Part shown: in pieces, positions 1 through 8,120 of the stretch
Layout of the letters: each line of letters opens with the position of its first letter
Position numbering within the stretch: the stretch's first letter is position 1
From: a virus
Strand: one strand, 5' to 3'
Length of the DNA: 64,000 bases
IMG/VR virus record: IMGVR_UViG_3300043410_001892
Coordinates: 62,001-126,000 of that record
The notes under the pieces: generated by a model
What the model was told of the DNA's origin: nothing
Database searches by the model: none
The model's input: only the letters and a program-made list of their open reading frames with translations
Made by a program: the position numbers and the translations under genes

Positions 1-1003
1 CATCTTCTCTAATAATTGCAGAAAGTCCGGGATGTTTTCTTATTGCAAGATTTCTAAAATTAGGATAATCTTTAATAATATCTCCTGGAGCTCTTAAAAT
101 ATCAATTGGATACTTTTCAATTTGAGTTTCAATTAAAACAGGTTTCTGTTCTGCAACAGTTCGTAGGTCATTAGCAGATAAATCAAAAACAGAAAAGTCA
201 TTAGCAGGTTGGTAAGAATATCTACTACTAATGCCTGAGATTAAATCGCTCAGTATTAGTGCAAGTATATACGGATGGAATTTATTCCCAGGTTTAGCAT
301 TAAAAGGACCTTTTGATTGATAAAGCAATTTATCATCTCTATTCCATTCAAATGTCAATACAGGCCAAACTGGTTTTAAACTGCGAAGACTTAGTAGATA
401 ATTTTCAGATCTTGATGCATTACCGCAGTGTCCCATAGCTTTTGATTCTAGTGGGTGCGTTGAGTGCGGTAACACCCACCAGTTATATTTTCCAACTGGC
501 AAGATTATTGAGTCACCTTCGAGAAGTTCAATATCTGGACGATTATCTAATTCTTGTTGTTTTTTATTATCAGCAATTATCTTTTGTTCTGCTGCAGTTG
601 CATTTGCTATCAATGCGTTTACTGTAGTAGTAGCAGGGCGAATAGCTTTAAGTACATTAGACATGTGTTGATTATTGCCGTAATTGCCTGCAAAGAAATG
701 TGTTAAATCTGTTTGTAGTTTATCAAATCCTTGAAACTGATATTCACCCTCGCCCCACATTTTATTAAATTCTGTTTGAAATGCTGGGTCTTGTGTTTCA
801 TTAAATCTTACAAAATTATTGTACAACAATGTAAACCATTGCAATGCTTGTTCTTTAATAAGTGTAGTTTTAGCCCATGATACTCGTGTGTCAAGTTCTT
901 GTTCACCTGAAGTACCAGGTGCACAGCTAGGTAGGTCAAGTTTCATCTTCCTAACTGTACTAGCATGATTTTCTAATAGAATTTTAAATTCATTAAATCT
1001 CAT
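1..1003 (-). CDS. PcfJ-like module protein, 3' end beyond window (partial)
   Basis: The start codon overlaps the stop of the upstream gene as ATGA, so translation is probably coupled. The reading frame is open to base 1 and the C-terminus is missing. The N-terminus (MRFNEFKILLEN) resembles the capsid-targeting peptides of T4 internal proteins. Around residues 155-230 it carries the order GHCG, then LLSLR, a proline-flanked strand ending in a glutamate, LYQSKG and a Lys-Pro-Gly-Asn. This resembles the conserved block of PcfJ-like proteins (HCxG, SLRD, T-x-E, Q-x-x-G, N). It is a paralogue of the gene just upstream, which shares the same block and the same ILEGD/LPxGK lead-in. Its biochemical role is unknown. 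The family call is from motif resemblance only. Confidence 0.55.
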   Translation of the reverse strand, partial: MRFNEFKILLENHASTVRKMKLDLPSCAPGTSGEQELDTRVSWAKTTLIKEQALQWFTLLYNNFVRFNETQDPAFQTEFNKMWGEGEYQFQGFDKLQTDLTHFFAGNYGNNQHMSNVLKAIRPATTTVNALIANATAAEQKIIADNKKQQELDNRPDIELLEGDSIILPVGKYNWWVLPHSTHPLESKAMGHCGNASRSENYLLSLRSLKPVWPVLTFEWNRDDKLLYQSKGPFNAKPGNKFHPYILALILSDLISGISSRYSYQPANDFSVFDLSANDLRTVAEQKPVLIETQIEKYPIDILRAPGDIIKDYPNFRNLAIRKHPGLSAIIRED

Positions 1004-3711
1004 TGTTGTCCCTCAAACGGATCTGGCCGCCATTGCTGTTGTTCAATGCTTTCTTTCATTTCTCTGATATAATCTTGAAATGCTTCCTCTTCAGTTGGGT
1101 GGCCAGCTATATCACGTAATTCGTTTAATTCTTCCTCACTAAACTTATCCGAGGCTACAACACCATCTATCTGATACATATGAAGTCGCAACGCGGTTGC
1201 AGCTAATTCAAACGTTTGATATCTACTTGGAATTGCAGCAAACGCTCCCCCGTTTTCGCCATTATTGCTATGTTGTATTGTTTTTAAATGTAGCTCATCA
1301 ATTTCTTCGGGAGTAAGAATCTTTGTAAAAACGTTATAATTTAGCCTGTTAATAATACAATCATTGTCAACATCATCATCATGTTCTACACCGGTAAACA
1401 ATACATGTTTTATCAAGTTACGATCAAGTAAGTGATACGGTAGCCAATCAGAAGTTATTAGGTATAATGAATTATTCGCGTCGTCTTCGGCAACAAACTC
1501 TAATGCATCAGTCCAAACGTCTCGAATTTCTTCAGTAGTAAAACTTTCGGGCGGAGTTGGGTTTTCTTCTAACTCAAGGAATTTCCAAGTGTTTCTTGTC
1601 ATCATAAGATTTATACCCTGTAATCTAAGATCCCCGTCTATTAGTTCAGGGTCGGCATACTCTAGTTGGTCTGGGTCTTTTTCAATTGCGTCTTTAGTTA
1701 TTGATTTTAGAAGCTCTATGTTAAACAATCCTTTTGGGATTTCATTTAACTTAAATGGATTATACATTTTACTAGAAAATACTGCAATCCAAGCTTTTTT
1801 TAATATTGCTTTATTTTTAAGAAGATGTTCTGGAAATTCTCTTAAATTATCTGGTTTTGCATAGCATCCCCTGACCCAAAAGTCTGCTTGGGTTTCGTCA
1901 CCATATGAATCAATATACGGGGCAATATTTACGTATTCAGGATGGTTACGTAATGTTTCATTTACAAACTCGTGTTTAAGACTGTTAGATATTAAGGCAT
2001 CTGGTAAATACCTTATTAAATTTGGGAGGCGCCTAATTGCATGTAACCATAGTCTTTCTCTTTCATTTTCGTCTTCAACTAAATCGGGTCTAAATCTTTC
2101 AATATACTCGCCTTGATTGTTACGTACTGCTTTATTTCTTATTTTATCTTTTTCTTCTTCTGGTATTGTAGCATTGACAAACGATTTGTGAACTACTAAA
2201 TGATGATTTTGATCAACTGCTGCGTTCCATAATTCAACTAAATCAGCACCGTCAAACAATCCATTAGGTAGTTTAGTTATTATGCTGCCTTCATCCCGAA
2301 TTTGGCTTTTCCATATATCTTTTTCATCATCTTCTGTGAATAAGTGTACTGGCCAGTCGGGTGTATTCAGATAAAATTTTGCAGCTTTCAACCATGCGGC
2401 TTTAACTTCTTCTCTAGTCCAACCGTCAGTGTTCATTCCTTTAATCAATTGAGGTTGTCTTGATAATGCTAGGTGTGCTAATTCTTTATAATGAGGAGCT
2501 CTATATGGCACTAGTTCAATTGCTGCTGGATTAGCGTTTTCAATTACTGACTTCATTATGTTATAGTTAGCACGTATACGATTATCACAATAACCTAAAT
2601 CACGAGGGTGAGCTATCATATATCTAGTAACTCGTTTTTCCCAATCTTGAAGTGTATTTGGAGCGTAGATAATCATCAGTGGATGTGATTTAATCGATTG
2701 TTCCCAAGTAGCTTCGTCAGTAGAAACATTTCCACTAGTATCAACTAATAAATTAATCCCTGGTAATCTCGTAATAGCAACCTTTCTATAATCTGGATCA
2801 GATCTTACCGATATAGGTGATCGTAAAAAGTCAATTGGGAATTTGTTAATTTGATCTACTATAAGCTTTGGTTTTGCTTGACTAATTTGGTTTATCAAAT
2901 CTTCTTTCATATCAAATATAGAAAAGTCACTACTAGCTTGGTATGATGTTCCGTATATACCTTCAACTATATCACTTAGTAATAATGCTAAAATTGCATA
3001 ATGAAATTTATTTGCTGGTTTAGAATTAGATCTTCCCTTCATTTGATGAAGTTCTTTCCTTTCAGGATTATATTCCATCGTAACCCAAGGCACTGGGGTT
3101 TTATCACGTAAACTTAATAATACACTTGAGCTCTGTGCAGCAGTACCACAATGCCCCATAAACTTAGATTCTGGTTCATGTGATCTAGTAGGTAATAACC
3201 ACCAATCACCTTGCTTACCAAGTGGTAATACTACATGGTCGCCTTCTAATATATCAATTGGAGTTTTATTTTTTAATTCTTCTTCATCAGCTTTTTTAAT
3301 ATCCTCTTCTACTGCTATCAAGTTTTTAACCAATGAATCAACTGTAGTAGTTTGTGCATTGATTCTTGAAAGTAATTGTATAGCGCGATTATCTCTCATA
3401 AATCTTGGAGTACCTAACCAATGATTTAACTCACTTTCAAAAACAGCAAAGTCGTCGATAGGATTTGCACCACCAAGCATACGCTCGTATACTGCTTTAG
3501 CTTTTGGATCAGTATTTTGTTTTAGCCAAGCTTCGTATAATGAAATATACCAAAGCATTGATTGATTTCTATCATTAAATACTTGTTTAGCCCAATTTAC
3601 CCGAGCGTCAATGTCTGCTACGTGGTCTGGAAGTTCAGTTTTAAGTTTGTTTAGTTTGCCATTATAATTTTCAAATAACAATAAATTTTCATATAATTCT
3701 CTTAGGAACAT
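1000..3711 (-). CDS. Large PcfJ-like module protein with helical repeats (903 aa)
   Basis: The start is supported by AGGA seven bases upstream. Residues 1-150 are helical. Residues 150-250 hold the module shared with the downstream paralogue: ILEGDHVVLPLGK, MGHCG, LLSLRD, PWVTMEYN, LHQMKGRSN and KPANKF. The remaining 650 residues look like irregular helical repeats with recurring patterns of W-x-x-A, a short proline turn and LP-x-x-L, comparable to DUF4116-like or other solenoid repeats. No enzyme motif is certain. The gene follows gp41 with a 39-base gap containing AATAAATA, one base from the late-promoter octamer. The protein could be a large virion or host-interaction protein. Function is not assigned. 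Confidence 0.6.
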   Translation of the reverse strand: MFLRELYENLLLFENYNGKLNKLKTELPDHVADIDARVNWAKQVFNDRNQSMLWYISLYEAWLKQNTDPKAKAVYERMLGGANPIDDFAVFESELNHWLGTPRFMRDNRAIQLLSRINAQTTTVDSLVKNLIAVEEDIKKADEEELKNKTPIDILEGDHVVLPLGKQGDWWLLPTRSHEPESKFMGHCGTAAQSSSVLLSLRDKTPVPWVTMEYNPERKELHQMKGRSNSKPANKFHYAILALLLSDIVEGIYGTSYQASSDFSIFDMKEDLINQISQAKPKLIVDQINKFPIDFLRSPISVRSDPDYRKVAITRLPGINLLVDTSGNVSTDEATWEQSIKSHPLMIIYAPNTLQDWEKRVTRYMIAHPRDLGYCDNRIRANYNIMKSVIENANPAAIELVPYRAPHYKELAHLALSRQPQLIKGMNTDGWTREEVKAAWLKAAKFYLNTPDWPVHLFTEDDEKDIWKSQIRDEGSIITKLPNGLFDGADLVELWNAAVDQNHHLVVHKSFVNATIPEEEKDKIRNKAVRNNQGEYIERFRPDLVEDENERERLWLHAIRRLPNLIRYLPDALISNSLKHEFVNETLRNHPEYVNIAPYIDSYGDETQADFWVRGCYAKPDNLREFPEHLLKNKAILKKAWIAVFSSKMYNPFKLNEIPKGLFNIELLKSITKDAIEKDPDQLEYADPELIDGDLRLQGINLMMTRNTWKFLELEENPTPPESFTTEEIRDVWTDALEFVAEDDANNSLYLITSDWLPYHLLDRNLIKHVLFTGVEHDDDVDNDCIINRLNYNVFTKILTPEEIDELHLKTIQHSNNGENGGAFAAIPSRYQTFELAATALRLHMYQIDGVVASDKFSEEELNELRDIAGHPTEEEAFQDYIREMKESIEQQQWRPDPFEGQQ

Positions 3712-3738
3712 TATAAATCCTTTAAATATAATTTATTA

Positions 3739-3746
3739 TATTTATT
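3739..3746 (-). promoter_or_regulatory. Late-promoter-like octamer AATAAATA
   Basis: AATAAATA on the minus strand, one base off TATAAATA, about 27 bases before the ATG at 3711. It could be a late promoter for the PcfJ-like tandem genes. This is the weakest of the set. Confidence 0.35.
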
Positions 3747-3750
3747 CCAT

Positions 3751-5145
3751 TTAGTAGTCGTCTACGTCTAAATTATTGATCAAATCTCGCAGTGCAGAGC
3801 TTTGTATACCGGGTTTAACTTTAGCAGTTTCTTCTACTGTAGTTCTGTTTTTAATTGAATTTAATAATGCATTACCTGCTGTTGGTGCAGATGCATTACC
3901 GTACCCTTGATCTTCTTCTATGTCAGTAATTCGTAAAGTATCAATATCATAACCAAGATCAATTTTCATACCAACACCTGAGCTGCTACGTGTTTTCATA
4001 AGTTGGATTTGATATCTACCACGTTCGCGCATTGCTCTACTTGTAAAAATACCAAACACGTTATCAGCAGTTTGAATTTTACTTAACCCACCTGAGATAT
4101 GACTATGGTCAAATTCAACTTCCTCTACCGCTCCTCTATTAAGCTGTGCCGCAGTAACAAATACACAGTTCTTTTCAACTGCTAGATTTCTTAATTCCTC
4201 ACTAACATATTTGTCTTTAATGAATAAGTCAGCTGGACTAATCTTTTTAGATATTGGCATTAGCAAATCTAAATAATCTACTAATAGTACGTCAACTTTA
4301 ATGCCTGATTTAATTTCGTATTCTTTTAAATAACTTCTAATATCGTTAGCTGTTTTGCCTGACGGCATATATTTAACTTGGAATGATCCGGATTTCTTAC
4401 TAATCATTCTAACTTTAAGTTCTACATCATCAATATTTTTAAATACTTCTCTAGTTGAAATACCTGTAAGCATACTATCAATACGCATTGAAACAAGTTC
4501 TTCACTAAGTTCTAATGTTAAGTAAACTACATTCATTCCTGCTAATGCCCAGTTTACACCTAAGTTAGCTAAGAATAATGATTTACCAGCGCCCGATCCA
4601 CCTGCAAAGATATTAAGTTCTCCTCTGTTCATACCGCCAAAGAGTCTATCATCCATGTTTTTCCAACCAGTAGATACTTGTCCGTTTTTATCTTTAATCT
4701 TCATTAGCCGTTCTCTTGGATTAGCAAAATAATCAGTACCAAGATCTTTTTGTAATCCTATTTGTACAGCCTTTTTAATTTTATCTTCAACTGGGCCATA
4801 TTCACCTTTTTCAAGTAAATCAGCTGATTCATTAATAGCTCGCTCGAGGCCTTTATGTCTAATAAATGTTTCAAAGTCTGAAAGTAACCAATCGTAATGC
4901 TCTTCTTTAAGGTTATCAATTTCTTTAAGATCACCTTTTGTTGCTGCATTGATAATATCAAATGTTGGCATTACATTATGTTCGTTTACGTAGTCGTTTA
5001 TAAATTCTGCAGGTTTTTGTAATTTGCGATCAAACAAGGAATGATCAAAAATTGATTGGCATCTAACAAACGTAGCTGCATCACTTATCATCATTTCTAA
5101 ATATAATTTTTGTATATCATAACCATAGTCTACGTTTTGTTTCAT
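3751..5145 (-). CDS. 41: DnaB-like replicative DNA helicase (T4 gp41)
   Basis: 464 aa, the usual size for gp41. This hexameric 5'-3' helicase unwinds the fork and works with primase gp61. The RecA-like core begins at about residue 160 (GWKNMDDRLFGG). A Walker A loop GGSGAGKS follows near residue 182, then the LTLELSEE segment and the Walker B strand VDVLLVDYLDLL near residue 285. The AAQLNRGAVEE and HISGGLSKI segments are typical of the DnaB family. The N-terminal 120 residues are helical and include QSIFDHSLFD. AGGATATTA precedes the ATG. A perfect intergenic stem-loop separates it from the upstream DUF2490 gene. Primase is the next gene but one upstream, so the replisome pair is nearly contiguous. 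Confidence 0.95.
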   Translation of the reverse strand: MKQNVDYGYDIQKLYLEMMISDAATFVRCQSIFDHSLFDRKLQKPAEFINDYVNEHNVMPTFDIINAATKGDLKEIDNLKEEHYDWLLSDFETFIRHKGLERAINESADLLEKGEYGPVEDKIKKAVQIGLQKDLGTDYFANPRERLMKIKDKNGQVSTGWKNMDDRLFGGMNRGELNIFAGGSGAGKSLFLANLGVNWALAGMNVVYLTLELSEELVSMRIDSMLTGISTREVFKNIDDVELKVRMISKKSGSFQVKYMPSGKTANDIRSYLKEYEIKSGIKVDVLLVDYLDLLMPISKKISPADLFIKDKYVSEELRNLAVEKNCVFVTAAQLNRGAVEEVEFDHSHISGGLSKIQTADNVFGIFTSRAMRERGRYQIQLMKTRSSSGVGMKIDLGYDIDTLRITDIEEDQGYGNASAPTAGNALLNSIKNRTTVEETAKVKPGIQSSALRDLINNLDVDDY

Positions 5146-5166
5146 TTAATATCCTGTTGAAAGAGT

Positions 5167-5194
5167 AGTACGTTATGCACCTACATAACGTACT
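5167..5194 (-). other. Perfect intergenic stem-loop without U-tail
   Basis: An 11-base-pair stem (AGTACGTTATG with CATAACGTACT) and a 6-base loop lie between the DUF2490 stop and the gp41 start. No U-run follows, so it is not a typical terminator. It may stabilise or process the operon mRNA. Confidence 0.6.
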
Positions 5195-5204
5195 CGTACA
5201 TCAA

Positions 5205-5903
5205 TTACTTAAACACGTCGCCGTATAGTGATACACTTAAGATATGCGCCATTCGATCGTAATTATTTTCACGATTCATATATTGATTTAAATAACCAAT
5301 TTCAGTTCTGTAGTTATCGTTAAATTTATAACCAACTCCAACAAACCCTCTATTTTGATCAAAACCAGATACTGGACCCCAGTTAGTTTTATTAACATTA
5401 GCAAAGAATTCTTCTGATGCAATCAGTGACCATTTTTTGTTAAGGTTATGTGTTAGTTTAGCTTGTTCACGGAATCTAACACTAGTATCGTCACTAATAT
5501 CTACAGTACGTTCTTCTAAGCGTGATCTAAAGGTTAGCGTATCAGAGTTATCAAAGTTATATCTATATTCATGTTGTTGCCAAGCACGTTGTTCATCTAG
5601 TGGTTTTTTAGCGTATGGCGGTTCACCGTACTGATATGCATAACCAAAGATTACTTTATTGTTATCTGTAAGTTGATAGCCTAACCCAATCCGCCCAACT
5701 AAGCCGTGAATATCAAATCCAGGATCATGAATTGATTTAGGGTTATCTGTTGCACGAGCAGAACCTTCTGCATAATACAATGCTTTTGAATTAGCAATGT
5801 TACCAGAAAGTACAACTGTCCCCCATGTTCCAAATAATTCTTCAGTACTAGCAGTTGCTACTACTGGTAATAATAATGTCAATAATAATAAAAGTTTTTT
5901 CAT
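5205..5903 (-). CDS. Secreted outer-membrane beta-barrel protein, DUF2490-like
   Basis: 232 aa with a clear Sec signal peptide: MKK, a run of leucines, then VVATAS with cleavage near residue 19. The mature part shows alternating amphipathic strands and the pattern of DUF2490 barrels: LTFRSRLEERT, FREQAKLTHNL, a central EEFFANVNKTNW, then QNRGFVGVGYKF and RTEIGYLNQYMNRE. This family is normally bacterial and of unknown function. The gene sits between primase and helicase. Its ATG overlaps the primase stop (ATGA), and it lies downstream of a consensus sigma70 promoter, so early expression is inferred. It is probably cargo acquired from a host, perhaps altering the cell surface against superinfection. 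The family call is by pattern and not searched. Confidence 0.75.
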   Translation of the reverse strand: MKKLLLLLTLLLPVVATASTEELFGTWGTVVLSGNIANSKALYYAEGSARATDNPKSIHDPGFDIHGLVGRIGLGYQLTDNNKVIFGYAYQYGEPPYAKKPLDEQRAWQQHEYRYNFDNSDTLTFRSRLEERTVDISDDTSVRFREQAKLTHNLNKKWSLIASEEFFANVNKTNWGPVSGFDQNRGFVGVGYKFNDNYRTEIGYLNQYMNRENNYDRMAHILSVSLYGDVFK

Positions 5904-6883
5904 AAATCTACCTCTTTAAAAAAATTCTTAGCTCTTAATTGAATTTTAAGAGCATAGCTTTGCCGTGATTCAATGATTAGCCATAGTGTAGCCAATCGTC
6001 CAAGTTTAGTAACAGCATCGTTTACGTCTTTTATGCCTTCGGGCCATTCTGGCATACTTACTGACCATCCGTAATCGATTGCTTGTTCTACAGTTTTAAT
6101 GCCTTCGTGATCTCTATCCGGAACTAATATAATTTCTTTATAAAATCTTTTTAGTAACCAATTTTGTTTATCGTTTATTTCGCAACCTAATATTGCACAG
6201 CCATCAATGCTAATTGCATCAAGTGTACCTTCGCATACTATAATAAATTTTCGATCATGTGTTTGTCGATCAAGATTAAAAACAAACCCAGGTTGTTGTT
6301 CTGATAAGTATCGTGGTCCATGATTAGGGTCAACACTTCTTGCTGTGTACCCAACTAAACGATTTTCATAGTAATATGGTATAATCAATCTTTTATTATA
6401 TTTGACATGTGAACTCCAATGAAATGGATAATCATCCAAATATAAATTTCGACTGTTCATATATTCCAATACTGGAATAAGTTTATCTGGTATATTGTTT
6501 AAGTAAGTTGTAATAGGTTTTGCGTTGTATGGCAAAGTCTTTGTTTCAAAAGACGGAATTAACGTTTCTATTTGTAGAAGTTCTGAGGCTTCTACTCTAA
6601 ATGCTTCACGTGTTAGTTTAGAAATTTCACTATCGCTTATATTAAGAAAGCGCATAAAATCTTTTACTCTTTTGCTTATATGCCGACCTGGTTGCCAACT
6701 TGCTTTAAACCCACAATTAAAGCAATGGTAAGATAAACCTCCATCATTGTTAGTAATAAAGCCACCACGACTTCTTGTATCCTGGCAACAAGGTGCGTTG
6801 CCAGTGATCCATCCGCTTGGTGTTTTTTTAGTTCGCCTACCAGTTTGCCAGTATACAAGTAATGTATCTGTAATTAAGTTCAT
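5900..6883 (-). CDS. 61: DNA primase (T4 gp61)
   Basis: 327 aa, close to T4 gp61 (342 aa). It makes RNA primers for lagging-strand synthesis with gp41. A zinc-binding N-terminus is seen at residues 30-60: CCQDT, then HCFNCGF. A TOPRIM fold follows at residues 210-290: IIVCEGTLDAIS with the catalytic glutamate, then the acidic LVPDRDHEG strand and DVNDAV. No strong Shine-Dalgarno sequence is seen before the ATG. A TTGACA-17-TATAAT promoter ends 27 bases upstream of the start. The stop overlaps the DUF2490 start by four bases, which ties the two genes in one operon with gp41. Confidence 0.9.
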   Translation of the reverse strand: MNLITDTLLVYWQTGRRTKKTPSGWITGNAPCCQDTRSRGGFITNNDGGLSYHCFNCGFKASWQPGRHISKRVKDFMRFLNISDSEISKLTREAFRVEASELLQIETLIPSFETKTLPYNAKPITTYLNNIPDKLIPVLEYMNSRNLYLDDYPFHWSSHVKYNKRLIIPYYYENRLVGYTARSVDPNHGPRYLSEQQPGFVFNLDRQTHDRKFIIVCEGTLDAISIDGCAILGCEINDKQNWLLKRFYKEIILVPDRDHEGIKTVEQAIDYGWSVSMPEWPEGIKDVNDAVTKLGRLATLWLIIESRQSYALKIQLRAKNFFKEVDL

Positions 6884-6909
6884 ATGGTAGGTTGGTTGAT
6901 TAAAATACT

Positions 6910-6938
6910 ATTATACTATAACACAGTAACGCTGTCAA
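6910..6938 (-). promoter_or_regulatory. Consensus sigma70 promoter for primase operon
   Basis: On the minus strand TTGACA (6933-6938) is followed by 17 bases and then TATAAT (6910-6915), both exact matches to the E. coli sigma70 consensus. The ATG of gp61 is 27 bases downstream. Part of it lies within the 3' end of the preceding gene. It is expected to be read early by host RNA polymerase and to express gp61, the DUF2490 protein and gp41. Confidence 0.8.
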
Positions 6939-7719
6939 CCGTTCCGGTAGGGTTGACAGGATTGTTACCTTGATATAGTACTCTAAAATATTTAAAATCT
7001 GCGATGTTAATGTCGTTGAATGTTACGATTACTGTAGTAGCTGTTGGTAAAATACGTTCAGCTAATTTTGTTGCATGTAAGAATGAATTCACACTAATAG
7101 TTGAATTAGTTGTAGCTTCAAGCCATATTTTTCCAATAAAGCCTGTAACTGCAATAGAAAAAGATAAGCGTGTAGTAGGGATTGCTTCATAATAGGTTGC
7201 AGGTATAGCACTTGTGTGATATACAACATTGCCCATAAAATCAATTTCACCTGTAAATGTTTTATAAATTTTTTCATCACGGAATGTTGGCATGGCACTA
7301 CCGATGAGATCCATAGTCCCTACTGCTCCAAATTTAGTGTCAGCATATAGCAACACATCTTTTCCATCTTTAATTGCTGAAACGCTAAACTTTAAAAATT
7401 GAGGAGTTAAATCAGTAAGATCTTCTTGTGGTATAGTTACTACTGCAATTCCTTTCTTTTCAGTTAGTTCGAGACGATATGGGCTATTAGGCAATGCGGT
7501 ACCTGATGCATCCATGATGTTTAATTCAATAAAGGTTAGTGTAGTCAAATCGATTCTTTTTTGATCTGCATTCTTAATTTCGAATTCAATGGTATTATCA
7601 ATACCATTATATAATTTTACGTTTCTTTGATACACTGATGAAAACTCCACTGTAAATCCGGCCAGATCGATTAGAAGTAAGACTCGGTTTGGGTATAAAT
7701 AACTTGATATTTTTTGCAT
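6916..7719 (-). CDS. Putative virion structural protein, BppU-like N-terminus
   Basis: 267 aa from the ATG at 7719, which has AAGGAT eight bases upstream. An in-frame TTG six bases earlier is less likely. The N-terminal 130 residues are beta-rich, and the phrase IEFEIKNADQKRIDL resembles the Ig-like N-terminal domain of baseplate upper proteins (BppU type). The C-terminal part (GFIGKIWLEATTNSTI and FKYFRVLYQGN) resembles a jelly-roll-like domain common in cyanophage structural proteins. It is transcribed divergently from the next gene, and a CATAAATA late-promoter octamer lies 18 bases upstream. Its stop lies within the spacer of the primase promoter. The virion role is an inference. Confidence 0.5.
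   Translation of the reverse strand: MQKISSYLYPNRVLLLIDLAGFTVEFSSVYQRNVKLYNGIDNTIEFEIKNADQKRIDLTTLTFIELNIMDASGTALPNSPYRLELTEKKGIAVVTIPQEDLTDLTPQFLKFSVSAIKDGKDVLLYADTKFGAVGTMDLIGSAMPTFRDEKIYKTFTGEIDFMGNVVYHTSAIPATYYEAIPTTRLSFSIAVTGFIGKIWLEATTNSTISVNSFLHATKLAERILPTATTVIVTFNDINIADFKYFRVLYQGNNPVNPTGTVDSVTVL
7694..7701 (+). promoter_or_regulatory. Late promoter octamer TATAAATA (plus)
   Basis: An exact T4 late consensus on the plus strand, 41 bases before the ATG at 7743. It lies within the opposite gene's first codons, so a chance match is possible. If real, the conserved 125-aa gene is late. Confidence 0.5.
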
Positions 7720-7737
7720 TGGCAATATCCTTTTATA

Positions 7738-7745
7738 TATTTATG
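7738..7745 (-). promoter_or_regulatory. Late promoter octamer CATAAATA
   Basis: CATAAATA on the minus strand, 18 bases before the ATG at 7719. It overlaps the start codon of the plus-strand gene. With the octamer at 7694 it forms a crossed divergent pair. Confidence 0.5.
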
Positions 7746-8120
7746 ACAAACCTAAGAGATAACATAGAACAAAATTTACCCTTTATAAGTGTATTAAATT
7801 ATGGAAACGACGAGTATGTTGGTATAATCATTAACCAAGATCAGTATGTAACAAGTTTTTATGATTTAAATGCAATACAATCTGCCGAAGACAAAGCTAC
7901 ATTCTTAGAAGTTGGCGAAATTTGGTGGTGGGAATCAAATAGACAATTACCAATATCAATCTTTTGTAAAGATGATATACGACCGTTTAGTTATGCAATT
8001 AAAACTTTCAATAGTAAAGATACTAGAATTATTCTAGGCCCAGTAGTTAATTTAATGAATCTAACAATTAAACGAGTCAAACGTAAATCAGTTCAACTCG
8101 TCCGTCGTCCTACACGTTAA
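7743..8120 (+). CDS. Conserved T4-like protein of unknown function (125 aa)
   Basis: The start at 7743 (MTNLRDNIEQNLPF) is preferred because the longer upstream extension would encode a hydrophobic stretch overlapping the opposite promoter region. The protein has a recognisable cyanophage-type pattern: LPFISVLNYGNDEYVGII, then GEIWWWESNRQLPI, then a basic C-terminus ending LVRRPTR. I recall this as a conserved hypothetical of T4-like phages with no known function. It is the only plus-strand gene in the replication block. An exact TATAAATA octamer lies 41 bases upstream, inside the 5' end of the opposing gene. Its stop shares four bases with the stop of the converging DnaE-like gene. No clear ribosome-binding site is visible. 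Confidence 0.65.
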   Translation: MTNLRDNIEQNLPFISVLNYGNDEYVGIIINQDQYVTSFYDLNAIQSAEDKATFLEVGEIWWWESNRQLPISIFCKDDIRPFSYAIKTFNSKDTRIILGPVVNLMNLTIKRVKRKSVQLVRRPTR

